Origin: an uncultured Lachnospiraceae bacterium
GTDB taxonomy: Bacteria; Bacillota; Clostridia; Lachnospirales; Lachnospiraceae
Length of the DNA: 48,312 bases
Direction of reading: 5' to 3'
Assembly (NCBI GenBank): GCA_902489645.1
Contig: CABUAW010000013.1
Location: 1 to 48,312, forward strand
Shown here: positions 40,064 through 48,307 of the stretch, piece after piece
Layout of the letters: each line of letters starts with the position of its first letter
Position numbering within the stretch: the stretch's first letter is position 1
Made by a program: the position numbers and the translations under genes
The notes under the pieces: generated by a model
Database searches by the model: none
What the model was told of the DNA's origin: nothing
What the model saw: the letters and a program-made list of their open reading frames with translations, nothing else

Positions 40064-40092
40064 TTGCTTTCATTGCATATCTTTGTTATAAT
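40064..40092 (+). promoter_or_regulatory. Promoter of the penicillin-binding protein gene
   Basis: TTGCTT (40064-40069), 17 bases and a perfect TATAAT (40087-40092), 28 bases before the ATG at 40121. Confidence 0.7.
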
Positions 40093-40120
40093 GTACATTT
40101 GTAAAGGAGGATATAATTTT

Positions 40121-42685
40121 ATGGACTACAGTAAACACGGAACACATAAAAAAGAGAAACGCGTACGTTCTGATATCCCTAAAGCCAAACACAAAGTCAG
40201 TTTTAATATATTCCGCATTTTCATTTTCGCCTTAATTGCCGTCGGCGTCATGGGCATCGCTGCGGCCGCCGGCGGAATGAGGGGTGTTTTGGACAGCGCC
40301 CCGCAGATTAGTGTGGAGGATGTTATTCCCGAAGGTTATAAGTCCTTTATCTACGACAGGGACGGTAACCTGCTGACTCAGCTTTATCAGCCGGAAACCA
40401 ACCGTATCCAGAAAAGCATCAGCGAAATGCCGGAAGTTCTCCAGAACGCCTTCATTGCCCTGGAGGATTCACGTTTCAGAGAGCATAATGGTATCGACCC
40501 GAAGGGTATTATCCGTGCCTTTGTCGTCGGCATCACCTCCGGCGATTTCTCCGAGGGCGCCAGCACCATCACCCAGCAGCTTCTGAAAATCAACGTTTTC
40601 GGCGGCGGTGATGAGGACTCGATGCTTTTAAAATTTAAACGTAAATTCCAGGAACAGTATCTGGCTCTTGAGCTTGAAAAGACGATGACGAAGGACCAGA
40701 TTCTGGAAGCCTACTTAAATACCATTAACCTGGGCGCTTCCACCTACGGTGTCGAAGCCGCTTCCCAGAGATATTTCGGCAAGTCCTGTTCGGAGGTCAA
40801 CGCTTCCGAGGCCGCCGTTCTCGCAGGCATTGCAAAAAGTCCGACCTGGTACGACCCTATCTACTATCCGGAAAATAACAAAGAACGCCGGGACAAAACC
40901 CTGGAAAACATGCTTGAGCAGGGATACCTGACTCAGGAAGAATATGACGAGGCGATGGCCGACGACGTTTACAGCCGTATCGCGGCCCATGCCGAAGAAC
41001 AGAGCGAAGAAAAGACGATTTTCACTTATTATGAAGATGCCGCCATCCGTCAGGTCCTTCAGGACCTTCAGGACCAGCTTGGCTATACAGAAGACCAGGC
41101 CATCAATAAACTTTACGGCGGCGGCCTGAAAGTGTATCTGGCCCAGGACAACCAGATGCAGAATATTGTCGATGAAGAATATCACGATGATTCCAACTTT
41201 GGCTATAACAACGCCCTTGGTCTTGAGTGGCGCTGTTCCGTTCAGGAAGAGGACGGAAGCGTATCCAATTACGACCAGCTGACCATGCAGTATTGGTACT
41301 GGAATAATGAAAACTCCAGCTTCCGTCTGATTTACAACAATGCCGATGAAGCCTGGGGCGATATCAACCACTATAAAGAAGCCATGGGTATTACCGCCGA
41401 AAATACGCTGGCAGAAACCTTTGACCAGCCATACGCTCTCCAGTCCTCCTTCGTATTGATGGACCAGAGAACCGGAGAAGTGAAGGCGATTGCCGGCGGC
41501 CGGAATGAAAAGAAAGAAAGCTTATCTTTCAGCCGTGAAACCCAGTCAACCCGTCAGCCGGGTTCCTGCTTCAAGGTTCTCGGATGCTATCTTCCGGGTA
41601 TTGACGCGGCCGGACTGACGCTGGCCAGCACGAAAAACGATGCGCCGTACACAACGCCGGCCGGTTACACACCGAGCAACTGGTATTCCGGTTACTGGGG
41701 ACTGACCACCGTGCGTAAAGCCATTACCCAGTCCATGAACGTTGTAACGACCAAATTCTTTGTGGAGGACGTTACGCCGGAATTAGCGATTGACTACTGC
41801 CGCAAGCTGGGCATTACCACACTGACCGACAGCGATTATGTGGAATCCTTCGCCCTCGGCGGCCTGACCTACGGTGTCACCAACCTGGAAATGACCGGAG
41901 CCTATGCGGCCATCGCCAATGGCGGCAAATATGTCCGTCCTGTATTCTACACCAAGGTTGTTGACAGAGACGGCAATGTCCTTCTCGATAACACAAACCC
42001 GGAAGGCGAACAGGTCATCAAAGAGTCTACGGCCTACCTGCTGACAAGCGCCATGCAGGATGTTGTCACTCAGGGTACGGGAACGTCCGCCCGGTTAAGC
42101 GACGGTATGGACGTTGCCGGAAAAACCGGTACAACCACCGACAGTAAAGACCTCTGGTTTGTCGGTTATACGCCTTATCTGACAGCCGGTATCTGGCTTG
42201 GCTACGACCAGAGCTACTCCATGGAAGGTCAGTTATCTGAAACCGAACATGAATATTTATGGGCCCGGATTATGAATCGTATTGATTCGGAATGTGGTTA
42301 TGAACCAACCACCTTCACCGTTCCGGATTCGGTAGGCACACGAACTGTCTGCTCCAAATCCGGCAAGCTTGTTGGAACTTCCGTATGTACGCCGATTACC
42401 GAGTATTTTGATTTAAATTCACTACCGAGCGGTTATTGTAATGACCACATTGGCGCAACCATCTGTGATGTCTGTGGTGGCATTGCGGGACCGAACTCTC
42501 CAAGTACCACATACAAGGAATATAGCTCTGCGTCAGAGATTCCTACATTCACATGTACGTGTGAACCGGAAACGGAAACAAAGGATACGGAATCCCCGAC
42601 ATCTCCTGGCGGTACGGATACGCCGACGCCAACAGAGCCGCCGGTAACACCGACGGACCCGACAGCCCCAACGCCTGTGGGTTAA
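40121..42685 (+). CDS. Class A penicillin-binding protein (glycosyltransferase/transpeptidase)
   Basis: An 854-residue bifunctional cell-wall enzyme. A short basic cytoplasmic tail and one membrane helix (FRIFIFALIAVGVMGIAAAA) come first. The GT51 domain has EDSRFREHNGIDPKGIIRAF and GASTITQQLLKI. The transpeptidase domain has the SxxK nucleophile in PGSCFKVLG, SxN in TQSMNVV and KTG in AGKTGTTTDS. The outside C-terminus is cysteine-rich (about nine Cys, including ICDVCGG and FTCTCEP) and ends in a Pro/Thr-rich tail. The ATG at 40121 has AAAGGAGG upstream. It makes and cross-links peptidoglycan. Confidence 0.93.
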   Translation: MDYSKHGTHKKEKRVRSDIPKAKHKVSFNIFRIFIFALIAVGVMGIAAAAGGMRGVLDSAPQISVEDVIPEGYKSFIYDRDGNLLTQLYQPETNRIQKSISEMPEVLQNAFIALEDSRFREHNGIDPKGIIRAFVVGITSGDFSEGASTITQQLLKINVFGGGDEDSMLLKFKRKFQEQYLALELEKTMTKDQILEAYLNTINLGASTYGVEAASQRYFGKSCSEVNASEAAVLAGIAKSPTWYDPIYYPENNKERRDKTLENMLEQGYLTQEEYDEAMADDVYSRIAAHAEEQSEEKTIFTYYEDAAIRQVLQDLQDQLGYTEDQAINKLYGGGLKVYLAQDNQMQNIVDEEYHDDSNFGYNNALGLEWRCSVQEEDGSVSNYDQLTMQYWYWNNENSSFRLIYNNADEAWGDINHYKEAMGITAENTLAETFDQPYALQSSFVLMDQRTGEVKAIAGGRNEKKESLSFSRETQSTRQPGSCFKVLGCYLPGIDAAGLTLASTKNDAPYTTPAGYTPSNWYSGYWGLTTVRKAITQSMNVVTTKFFVEDVTPELAIDYCRKLGITTLTDSDYVESFALGGLTYGVTNLEMTGAYAAIANGGKYVRPVFYTKVVDRDGNVLLDNTNPEGEQVIKESTAYLLTSAMQDVVTQGTGTSARLSDGMDVAGKTGTTTDSKDLWFVGYTPYLTAGIWLGYDQSYSMEGQLSETEHEYLWARIMNRIDSECGYEPTTFTVPDSVGTRTVCSKSGKLVGTSVCTPITEYFDLNSLPSGYCNDHIGATICDVCGGIAGPNSPSTTYKEYSSASEIPTFTCTCEPETETKDTESPTSPGGTDTPTPTEPPVTPTDPTAPTPVG

Positions 42686-42695
42686 ACATCGCAAC

Positions 42696-42730
42696 AAAAA
42701 GACCTGAATTTGAAAATTCAGGTCTTTTTT
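42696..42730 (+). terminator. Bidirectional terminator between the penicillin-binding protein gene and spoVAE
   Basis: AGACCTGAATTT (42700-42711) and AAATTCAGGTCT (42714-42725) form a perfect 12-bp stem, with A-run before and T-run after. It lies six bases past the convergent spoVAE stop. Confidence 0.9.
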
Positions 42731-42735
42731 ATACG

Positions 42736-43092
42736 TTATTTCTTCATCTTTGGATTAAAAATCAGAGAAGCCAGATAGGACATCAGCAGCGAAGCGCTGA
42801 TTCCTATGGACGAAGCGTTAAAGCCGCCTTTAAATACCCCGATAAAGCCTTCTTCATTAATGGCGTTCCGAACACCTTCCCACAGGGAATAGCCAAAGCC
42901 GCAGAGAGGTACGGTGGCTCCCGCTCCTGCAAAATCCACGAGAGGTTTATAAATCCCCAACACCCCGGCCGCGATACCGAGACAGACAAGAAGTACCATA
43001 ATCCTTCCCGGAAGCAGCTTTGTCCGGTCCATCAGTATCTGAACCAGTCCGCAAATCAGACCGCCCACGAGAAAAGCCTTGACAAACATCAT
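42736..43092 (-). CDS. spoVAE: Stage V sporulation protein AE
   Basis: A 118-residue membrane protein of the SpoVAC/SpoVAE family. It starts at MMFVKAFLVGGLICGLVQIL, then has YKPLVDFAGAGATVPLCGFGYS and an amphipathic segment before the last helix. SpoVA proteins form the inner-membrane channel that loads dipicolinic acid into the spore and releases it in germination. The ATG at 43092 has AAGGAAG six bases upstream; 43110 is possible. It is the last gene of the cluster but is separated from spoVAD by an aminotransferase gene, unlike the usual C-D-E order. Confidence 0.85.
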   Translation of the reverse strand: MMFVKAFLVGGLICGLVQILMDRTKLLPGRIMVLLVCLGIAAGVLGIYKPLVDFAGAGATVPLCGFGYSLWEGVRNAINEEGFIGVFKGGFNASSIGISASLLMSYLASLIFNPKMKK

Positions 43093-43196
43093 CTTAATCT
43101 TCCTTTCCATATATACATTTGCTGACCGCCGTCTGCGGATTCAGCCTGCAGATTCATATGGAAAGTATGTGCAAAAACGGCTGTAATATACGCCCT

Positions 43197-44372
43197 TTAC
43201 CTTTTCAAAATACCGCTCTCATCGATAATCCTTACAATCTTTTCCATTGTCGGAACATCCCGAACCAGCGCAAAACGGACATAGCGGCTGCCAAGGCTTC
43301 CGAAGCTGCTGCCCGGTGTACACAGAACCCCGGTCTTTTCCGCCAAATCCATACAAAACTGTTCCGAGGAAACATAGCCTTCCGGAATCGGAGCCCAGGC
43401 AAACATCGTTCCCTCGCTGTCCGGCACATTCCAGCCGATACGGCGCAGTCCGCCGCAAAGTGCGTGATTTCGGCGTTCATATTCCTCGCACTGGGCCAAA
43501 ACCGCATCCTGAGGGCCGTTCAAAGCCGCAATGGCGCCATACTGTACCGGTTTAAAAACACCATAATCAATCTGGGAACGAACCGTTTTAAATTTATCGA
43601 TAATCTCTCTGTTGCCAACAACAAAAGAAATCCGGGCGCCCGTCAGATTGTAGGATTTTGACAATGAATAAAATTCCGCGCCGACATTCTTTGCCCCTTC
43701 ATAGGCCAGGAAGGAACCGCCCCTTCTTCCCCCATAAATAATGTCCGAATAGGCATTATCATGCAGCACAATAATCTCATATTTTTCCGCAAACCGGATA
43801 AGCGCTTCATACATGGCATCATCGGCCGTCACACAGACCGGATTCAGCGGATAAGAAACAATGATAAACTTCGCTTTCTTTGCCACATCCTCCGGGATAC
43901 TGTCAAAATCCGGCAGAAAATGATTCTCCGGTTTCAAATCATAGGTCACAGGTCTGGCGCCGCACAGGAAAGGTCCGACGGAAAAAATCGGATACCCCGG
44001 ATTCGGCACGAGAACGATATCCCCCGTGTCACACAGGGCCATGGCAATATGGGCAATCCCCTCCTGAGAACCATTAATCGACATAATTTCGTCATGTTCA
44101 ATATGTACACCATAGCGCCGTTCATAATGTCCGGCGACAGCCTCCAAAAGCTCCGGCATATCTACAAGAGAATACTTATAATTTTCCGGCGCCGCACAGG
44201 CTTTACAAAAAGCCTCCATCACATGGGGCGCCGGTTTAAAATCCGGCGTCCCCACGGACAGGTTATAAACCTCTCTGCCCTGACGCAGAAGTTCTTCTTT
44301 TTTTTCATTTAAAATGGCAAATATTCCGGCTTCAAAGCTGTCCAGACGCCCGGCAAAATGAAAATTCATCAT
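43197..44372 (-). CDS. PLP-dependent class I/II aminotransferase in the spoVA cluster
   Basis: A 391-residue fold-type I aminotransferase. Landmarks are YNLSVGTPDFKPAPHVMEAF, NGSQEGIAHIAMALCDTGD, VPNPGYPIFSV, the PLP-contact HDNAYSDIIY and the Schiff-base lysine in SLSKSYNLTGARISFVVGN. It resembles LL-diaminopimelate aminotransferase/alanine transaminase-like enzymes. AAGGAG lies seven bases before the ATG at 44372. It begins 48 bases after spoVAD and is followed 104 bases later by spoVAE. Co-expression with spoVA suggests a role late in sporulation, but housekeeping amino-acid synthesis is equally possible. Confidence 0.8.
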   Translation of the reverse strand: MMNFHFAGRLDSFEAGIFAILNEKKEELLRQGREVYNLSVGTPDFKPAPHVMEAFCKACAAPENYKYSLVDMPELLEAVAGHYERRYGVHIEHDEIMSINGSQEGIAHIAMALCDTGDIVLVPNPGYPIFSVGPFLCGARPVTYDLKPENHFLPDFDSIPEDVAKKAKFIIVSYPLNPVCVTADDAMYEALIRFAEKYEIIVLHDNAYSDIIYGGRRGGSFLAYEGAKNVGAEFYSLSKSYNLTGARISFVVGNREIIDKFKTVRSQIDYGVFKPVQYGAIAALNGPQDAVLAQCEEYERRNHALCGGLRRIGWNVPDSEGTMFAWAPIPEGYVSSEQFCMDLAEKTGVLCTPGSSFGSLGSRYVRFALVRDVPTMEKIVRIIDESGILKR

Positions 44373-44420
44373 CAATCGCTCCTTCAAATATTTTATCCTG
44401 ATGTATTTATTATAGACCAA

Positions 44421-45461
44421 TCATCCGCCCATTTCAAGCACTACACCATGGGCAATCCCCGGAATACTCAGCCCTTCATTGAAACTGATTTTTGACAAAA
44501 GAGCGCCCGTCGGCACAAAAAGCACCCGTTTCCATTTTCCGGTTTCCAACTGATTCATAATATAACTGCATAACGTCACCGCAGAGCAGCCGCAGCCGCT
44601 GCCGCCGGCATGGGTATCCTGCGTCTCATGGTCAAAAATCTCAATGCCGCAGTCCATATGGCTGCCCTCTATGTCAAAACCCTCTTCACGCATTAATTCC
44701 AATAAAATCTTCTGTCCGACATTTCCCAAATCCCCGGTGATAATCCGGTCATAGTCCTCCGGCTTCCGGTTCATATCCTTCAGATGGTTTGCAATGACAA
44801 AGGCTGCGGCCGGAGCCATACAGGCCCCCATATTCTGTGAGTCCTTGATACCGTAATCCACAATTTTTCCCGTTGTCACGGCGGAAATGCGCACACATTT
44901 TTCCGCCGCCTGTTCGGAACACTCCTCCGCATTTTCCAGAACAACGGCACCGCTTCCAGTGACCGTCCATGTAGCCGCCAGCGACCTCTGATTTCCATAG
45001 CCGAGAGGATAACGAAACTGTTTTTCCGCACTGGCAAAATGACTGGAGGTGACCGCCACGGCCCGTCCGGCAAAACCGCCGTCCACCGCCATGGAAGCAA
45101 GACTTAACGACTCGCCCATTGTCGAGCAGGCGCCGTAAAGTCCGAAATGGGGAATATGAAGTTCCATCACGCCAAAGGAAGTGGCGATTGTCTGCCCCAG
45201 CAAATCGCCTGCGAAAAGGTAATCCACATCCTCCGGGCGCAGGAAAGATTTATCCAGGGCCTTTAACACAGCCATATACTGGAGCTGTCCTTCCGCCTCC
45301 TCCCAACTGTTCTGTCCCATCATCGGGTCTTCGCATACCGTATCGAAATAGCTCCCCAGCGGCCCCTCCGCTTCCTTTTGTCCGACAACGGCCGCATAGC
45401 TGCGAATCAACGGCGGCTTTTCAAACAGCACCGTATATCTCCCCTGCCTTTTCTTTCCCAT
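44421..45461 (-). CDS. spoVAD: Stage V sporulation protein AD
   Basis: A 346-residue thiolase-fold protein typical of SpoVAD, which binds dipicolinic acid on the outer face of the inner spore membrane. Blocks include DTVCEDPMMGQNSWEEAEGQ, AGDLLGQTIATSFGVM, GLYGACSTMGESLSLASMAV and the C-terminal HAGGSGCGCSAVTLCSYI. The start has GGAGGG upstream. It follows spoVAC by 12 bases. Length and motifs are normal for the family. Confidence 0.95.
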   Translation of the reverse strand: MGKKRQGRYTVLFEKPPLIRSYAAVVGQKEAEGPLGSYFDTVCEDPMMGQNSWEEAEGQLQYMAVLKALDKSFLRPEDVDYLFAGDLLGQTIATSFGVMELHIPHFGLYGACSTMGESLSLASMAVDGGFAGRAVAVTSSHFASAEKQFRYPLGYGNQRSLAATWTVTGSGAVVLENAEECSEQAAEKCVRISAVTTGKIVDYGIKDSQNMGACMAPAAAFVIANHLKDMNRKPEDYDRIITGDLGNVGQKILLELMREEGFDIEGSHMDCGIEIFDHETQDTHAGGSGCGCSAVTLCSYIMNQLETGKWKRVLFVPTGALLSKISFNEGLSIPGIAHGVVLEMGG

Positions 45462-45473
45462 AAAATATCCCTC

Positions 45474-45920
45474 CTATACTAAACCGATACTTGTCAGAAT
45501 CCAGTAAATCATTCCAAAAAACCAGCTTGTCACAATGCCGTATAAAATGACCGGCCCGGCAATATTAAAAATCTGGCTGCCGATACCGAACACCTGGCCC
45601 TCCCGCTTAAACTCAATGGCGCAGGAAGCGACCGAATTGGCAAATCCGGTAATCGGCACCAGATATCCGGCCCCGGCAAATTTCGTGATTGGTCCCACCA
45701 GATTAAATCCGGTCAAAAGAACACTGATTAAAATTAAAACAAGGGTCGTATAATTATTGGCCAGCGTGTGCATCATTCCCTGGGATTTAAACCAGTTATA
45801 CAGGCATTGGCCAATCACGCAAATAACCCCTCCGCTGACAAAGGCCTTGCCAAATGACAGCCAGCCGTTGACCTTCGGCGTCACATTTTCCACATATGCC
45901 TGATATTCTTTTTGATTCAT
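45474..45920 (-). CDS. spoVAC: Stage V sporulation protein AC
   Basis: A 148-residue membrane protein with four helices. It has YVENVTPKVNGWLSFGKAFV near the start and FAGAGYLVPITGFANSVAS in the third helix, both classic SpoVAC features; it resembles a mechanosensitive channel needed for dipicolinic acid release. GGGAGG precedes the ATG. It lies 14 bases after spoVAB. It is paralogous to SpoVAE further down the cluster (same FAGAG motif). Confidence 0.95.
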   Translation of the reverse strand: MNQKEYQAYVENVTPKVNGWLSFGKAFVSGGVICVIGQCLYNWFKSQGMMHTLANNYTTLVLILISVLLTGFNLVGPITKFAGAGYLVPITGFANSVASCAIEFKREGQVFGIGSQIFNIAGPVILYGIVTSWFFGMIYWILTSIGLV

Positions 45921-45934
45921 TTTAAATCGCCTCC

Positions 45935-46342
45935 CTAAAAGAAAAAATCTATAATGCCTCCGGCTGCTTTACCGAGGGCTATGGACCATATAAAGGCCTT
46001 CATCCCCTGTCTGAGCCTCAGACGGTGAAACAAAATCGGAAAGACATTGACAACCTCCGCCAGGGCTCCGATAAAGCATCCCACATAAATCCCGATAAAT
46101 AAACCAAAGAATCCCATCACCGCCGACAGACCGACGGGAACCGGCCACTGATATACATAGAGAACATTTCCAATCATACCTCCGGCCATAAAGCAAACTT
46201 CATACCAGCGAATGTGTTTGGCGCTGTGTGTCACCTGGGCCAGACGATTCAAAACACCGATGGTGGCAATCAGTGCAAACAATGCGGCTGCCACCGTAAA
46301 TCCGGAGGCCGCTCCGATAAAGGCCAATCCCACACTTTTCAT
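45935..46342 (-). CDS. spoVAB: Stage V sporulation protein AB
   Basis: A 135-residue protein with about four membrane helices, including GLAFIGAASGFTVAAALFAL and GAEVVNVFP-like GALAEVVNVFPILFHRLRLR, a block conserved in SpoVAB. It is required with SpoVAA for dipicolinic acid uptake into the forespore. GGAGG lies before the ATG at 46342, three bases after the spoVAA stop. Position between spoVAA and spoVAC supports the call. Confidence 0.9.
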   Translation of the reverse strand: MKSVGLAFIGAASGFTVAAALFALIATIGVLNRLAQVTHSAKHIRWYEVCFMAGGMIGNVLYVYQWPVPVGLSAVMGFFGLFIGIYVGCFIGALAEVVNVFPILFHRLRLRQGMKAFIWSIALGKAAGGIIDFFF

Positions 46343-46345
46343 CGA

Positions 46346-46981
46346 TTATTCCTCCACATCCAAAGATTTTCCCCGCCGGTCCGAAGATTTCACATAGGCA
46401 TCGACCATATCCTGTTCGTACTTGTCCATCTGTATTTCCATAGCCGTCGGACTGCGCCGCCCTTTCTTTTCAAAATGATTAAAAAACACCAGAATTCCAA
46501 GGGCAATCCCTACCGAATACGTCAATTCCAAAATTCCATTGCCGCTGTCGGGCCCCATAAACATGTCATAGAGTGTGGCAAAGACATCTGCCACGCCCGC
46601 GTCCTCATTGTAGGTCATAATTGAAAAGGCTGCGCCAAAAAAGGTTACCAAACTGACCAGCGCCACCTGAATAGCGCCCCACAGTTTGGAGGGCTTTTTG
46701 CCGGAAATTAAATCCACCAGACAATCGCTTTCGCCGATGGAATGAAGTTCCACATTCTCTCCCAGAGTCCTTATAACCTTCTCATAAATATAAAGAATTG
46801 AAATGACTTCTTTTTCGCCGTCCTCTTTCTCAAAGGAAAAGACCAGAACCTCCTCCGTCCGTTTCTTTATCCCTTCATCCTCACAATAAACGCTGGCCAG
46901 AGACGCCAGCCGGACGTCTCTCTGGCTCACCCGGACGTGGGCATCTAATTTAATATAAATATCCGTTTTCAAATGCTCCAA
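46346..46981 (-). CDS. spoVAA: Stage V sporulation protein AA
   Basis: A 211-residue protein. The N-terminal domain (IYIKLDAHVRVSQRDVRLAS) is the soluble SpoVAA/YPhP-like fold; the C-terminal half has two membrane helices (AIQVALVSLVTFFGAAFSIM and GILELTYSVGIALGILVFF). Translation appears to start with a TTG at 46981 preceded by AAGGGG, overlapping the small upstream gene by 13 bases. It is the first canonical spoVA gene and acts with SpoVAB. Confidence 0.88.
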   Translation of the reverse strand: MEHLKTDIYIKLDAHVRVSQRDVRLASLASVYCEDEGIKKRTEEVLVFSFEKEDGEKEVISILYIYEKVIRTLGENVELHSIGESDCLVDLISGKKPSKLWGAIQVALVSLVTFFGAAFSIMTYNEDAGVADVFATLYDMFMGPDSGNGILELTYSVGIALGILVFFNHFEKKGRRSPTAMEIQMDKYEQDMVDAYVKSSDRRGKSLDVEE

Positions 46982-47157
46982 AGGCCGTCATCCCCTTCTC
47001 CCGGAACATTATATCCACTGTCCACAAAAACCGCATCCTCATAGGTTGTCTGTCCCACATCCGATGTCCAATGATTCCACAGATACAGCCAGAAAACAGC
47101 GGCGGCGGTTGTCAATATCAGGCATATGAAAATTTTAAAACCCCGTGTTTCGTGCAT
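46969..47157 (-). CDS. Small single-pass membrane protein at the head of the spoVA operon
   Basis: A 62-residue protein that starts MHETRGFKIFICLILTTAAA and has one membrane helix followed by an outward acidic segment with YNVPGEGDDGLWSI. I chose the ATG at 47157 because AAGGAG is eight bases upstream; the ATG at 47163 lies too close to it. It overlaps spoVAA by 13 bases, so it is co-translated with it. I do not recognise the family. A forespore membrane role is inferred only from position. Confidence 0.6.
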   Translation of the reverse strand: MHETRGFKIFICLILTTAAAVFWLYLWNHWTSDVGQTTYEDAVFVDSGYNVPGEGDDGLWSI

Positions 47158-47178
47158 TTTCATCACTCCTTTGAGCCT

Positions 47179-47208
47179 TATTATTCCTGTCCGACACAAA
47201 AAAATACA
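47179..47208 (-). promoter_or_regulatory. Possible sigma-G-type promoter of the spoVA operon
   Basis: On the minus strand TGTATT (47203-47208), 17 bases and AATAATA (47179-47185) partly match the sigma-G consensus (TGnATr and CATnmTA). spoVA is a sigma-G operon in Bacillus and Clostridium. The -35 overlaps a terminator arm. Confidence 0.3.
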
Positions 47209-47243
47209 TCTTTTGAAAAAAATGCTTTTTCAAAAGATGTATT
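47203..47243 (-). terminator. Terminator after the D-2-hydroxyacid dehydrogenase gene
   Basis: AATACATCTTTTGAAAAA and TTTTTCAAAAGATGTATT are perfect 18-base inverted arms with a 5-base loop and end in TTTTTTTG on the minus strand. They lie 18 bases past the stop. Confidence 0.85.
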
Positions 47244-47261
47244 CTTTAAAATATTATTCAA

Positions 47262-48215
47262 TTATTTACAAACATTCACCGGCGCGCCGTCGAGATAAGC
47301 ATAGACATTATCAAAAACAATCTTTGCCCGGCGAATCATAGACTCTTCGGAAATAAATGCCTGATGCGGCGTCAATAATGTATTCTTTGCATGAAGTATC
47401 GGGTAATCTTCCGGAATCGGAGGCTCCATATCAAATACGTCCAGGCAGGCAAAGCCTAATTTATCTTCATTTAATGCCTGAGCCAGAGCCGCATTATCGA
47501 CAATCGGCCCGCGGGCACAGTTGATGAATACGGTATCCGGTTTCATCAGCGCAATCTTGTCGGCGCTGATAAAGCCCCGTGTGCTGTCGTTCAACGGCAT
47601 ATTTAAAGAAACGATATCACTTTCGGATAATACTTCCTCCAATGATTTATATTCAATTCCAAGAGCCTTTGCCTCTTCGGACTGACTCCGGTTATATGCG
47701 ATAACCTTTGCTCCGAAGGCCAGGAACAGTTTTGCGGCAACCATACCAATCTTTCCAAGACCGATAATACCAACGGTGCGTCCACAGATTTCACGGCCGC
47801 CAATACCGGCGCTTGTACCGCCTTTACGCACAACATCGTTTGCCTTTGCCACATTTCGAAGACCGTCAATCGCCATACCGATAACCAGCTCGGCCACTGT
47901 CTGATTGGAATACCCCGCCGCATTACAAATCATAATATCTTTATCTTTGCAGGCCTTCACGCCAATATGGTCGATTCCCGTAAACGCTACGGAAATCATC
48001 TTCAATGCATCGGCAGCTTCCACAACCTCCGCCGGATATGGATTATTGGCAATCATAACAATATCGCAGCCAGCCGTACGTCTTTTAAGCTCTTCGACAT
48101 CGGTTGTCTTTGTATCATAATAACAAAATTCGTGACCCCTGTCTTTTAATCCCTGTGAAAGTTCGTCCAATACAGCCTGTGATACCCCAATCGGCTCTAA
48201 TAAACTGATTTTCAT
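47262..48215 (-). CDS. D-isomer-specific 2-hydroxyacid dehydrogenase
   Basis: A 317-residue NAD-dependent dehydrogenase. The Rossmann loop is VGIIGLGKIGMVAAK near residue 150. The catalytic Arg is in INCARGPIVDNAAL, the Glu in DVFDMEPPIPEDYP and the His in TPHQAFISEES. It would interconvert a 2-keto acid and a D-2-hydroxy acid, such as glycerate, lactate or phosphoglycerate-type substrates; the sequence does not settle which. GAGGAGG precedes the ATG. A sigma-A-type promoter is at the window edge. Confidence 0.88.
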   Translation of the reverse strand: MKISLLEPIGVSQAVLDELSQGLKDRGHEFCYYDTKTTDVEELKRRTAGCDIVMIANNPYPAEVVEAADALKMISVAFTGIDHIGVKACKDKDIMICNAAGYSNQTVAELVIGMAIDGLRNVAKANDVVRKGGTSAGIGGREICGRTVGIIGLGKIGMVAAKLFLAFGAKVIAYNRSQSEEAKALGIEYKSLEEVLSESDIVSLNMPLNDSTRGFISADKIALMKPDTVFINCARGPIVDNAALAQALNEDKLGFACLDVFDMEPPIPEDYPILHAKNTLLTPHQAFISEESMIRRAKIVFDNVYAYLDGAPVNVCK

Positions 48216-48278
48216 ACAAAAAACTCCTCCTCGATGTAATTCTTAATATCATCCTTTCGGGCATACGCCCGCATATCT

Positions 48279-48307
48279 ATAATACCCCAAATACGGGTGA
48301 AATGCAA
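48279..48307 (-). promoter_or_regulatory. Promoter of the 2-hydroxyacid dehydrogenase gene
   Basis: On the minus strand TTGCAT (48302-48307), 17 bases and TATTAT (48279-48284), about 64 bases before the ATG. Confidence 0.6.

Noticed and set aside
40715..41371. Long minus-strand open frame inside the penicillin-binding protein gene
   Set aside because: Antisense of a clearly coding gene with all catalytic motifs; no ribosome site or recognisable domain.
43111..43196. Extra small spoVA gene between the aminotransferase gene and spoVAE
   Set aside because: The 86 bases hold no open frame with a ribosome site.
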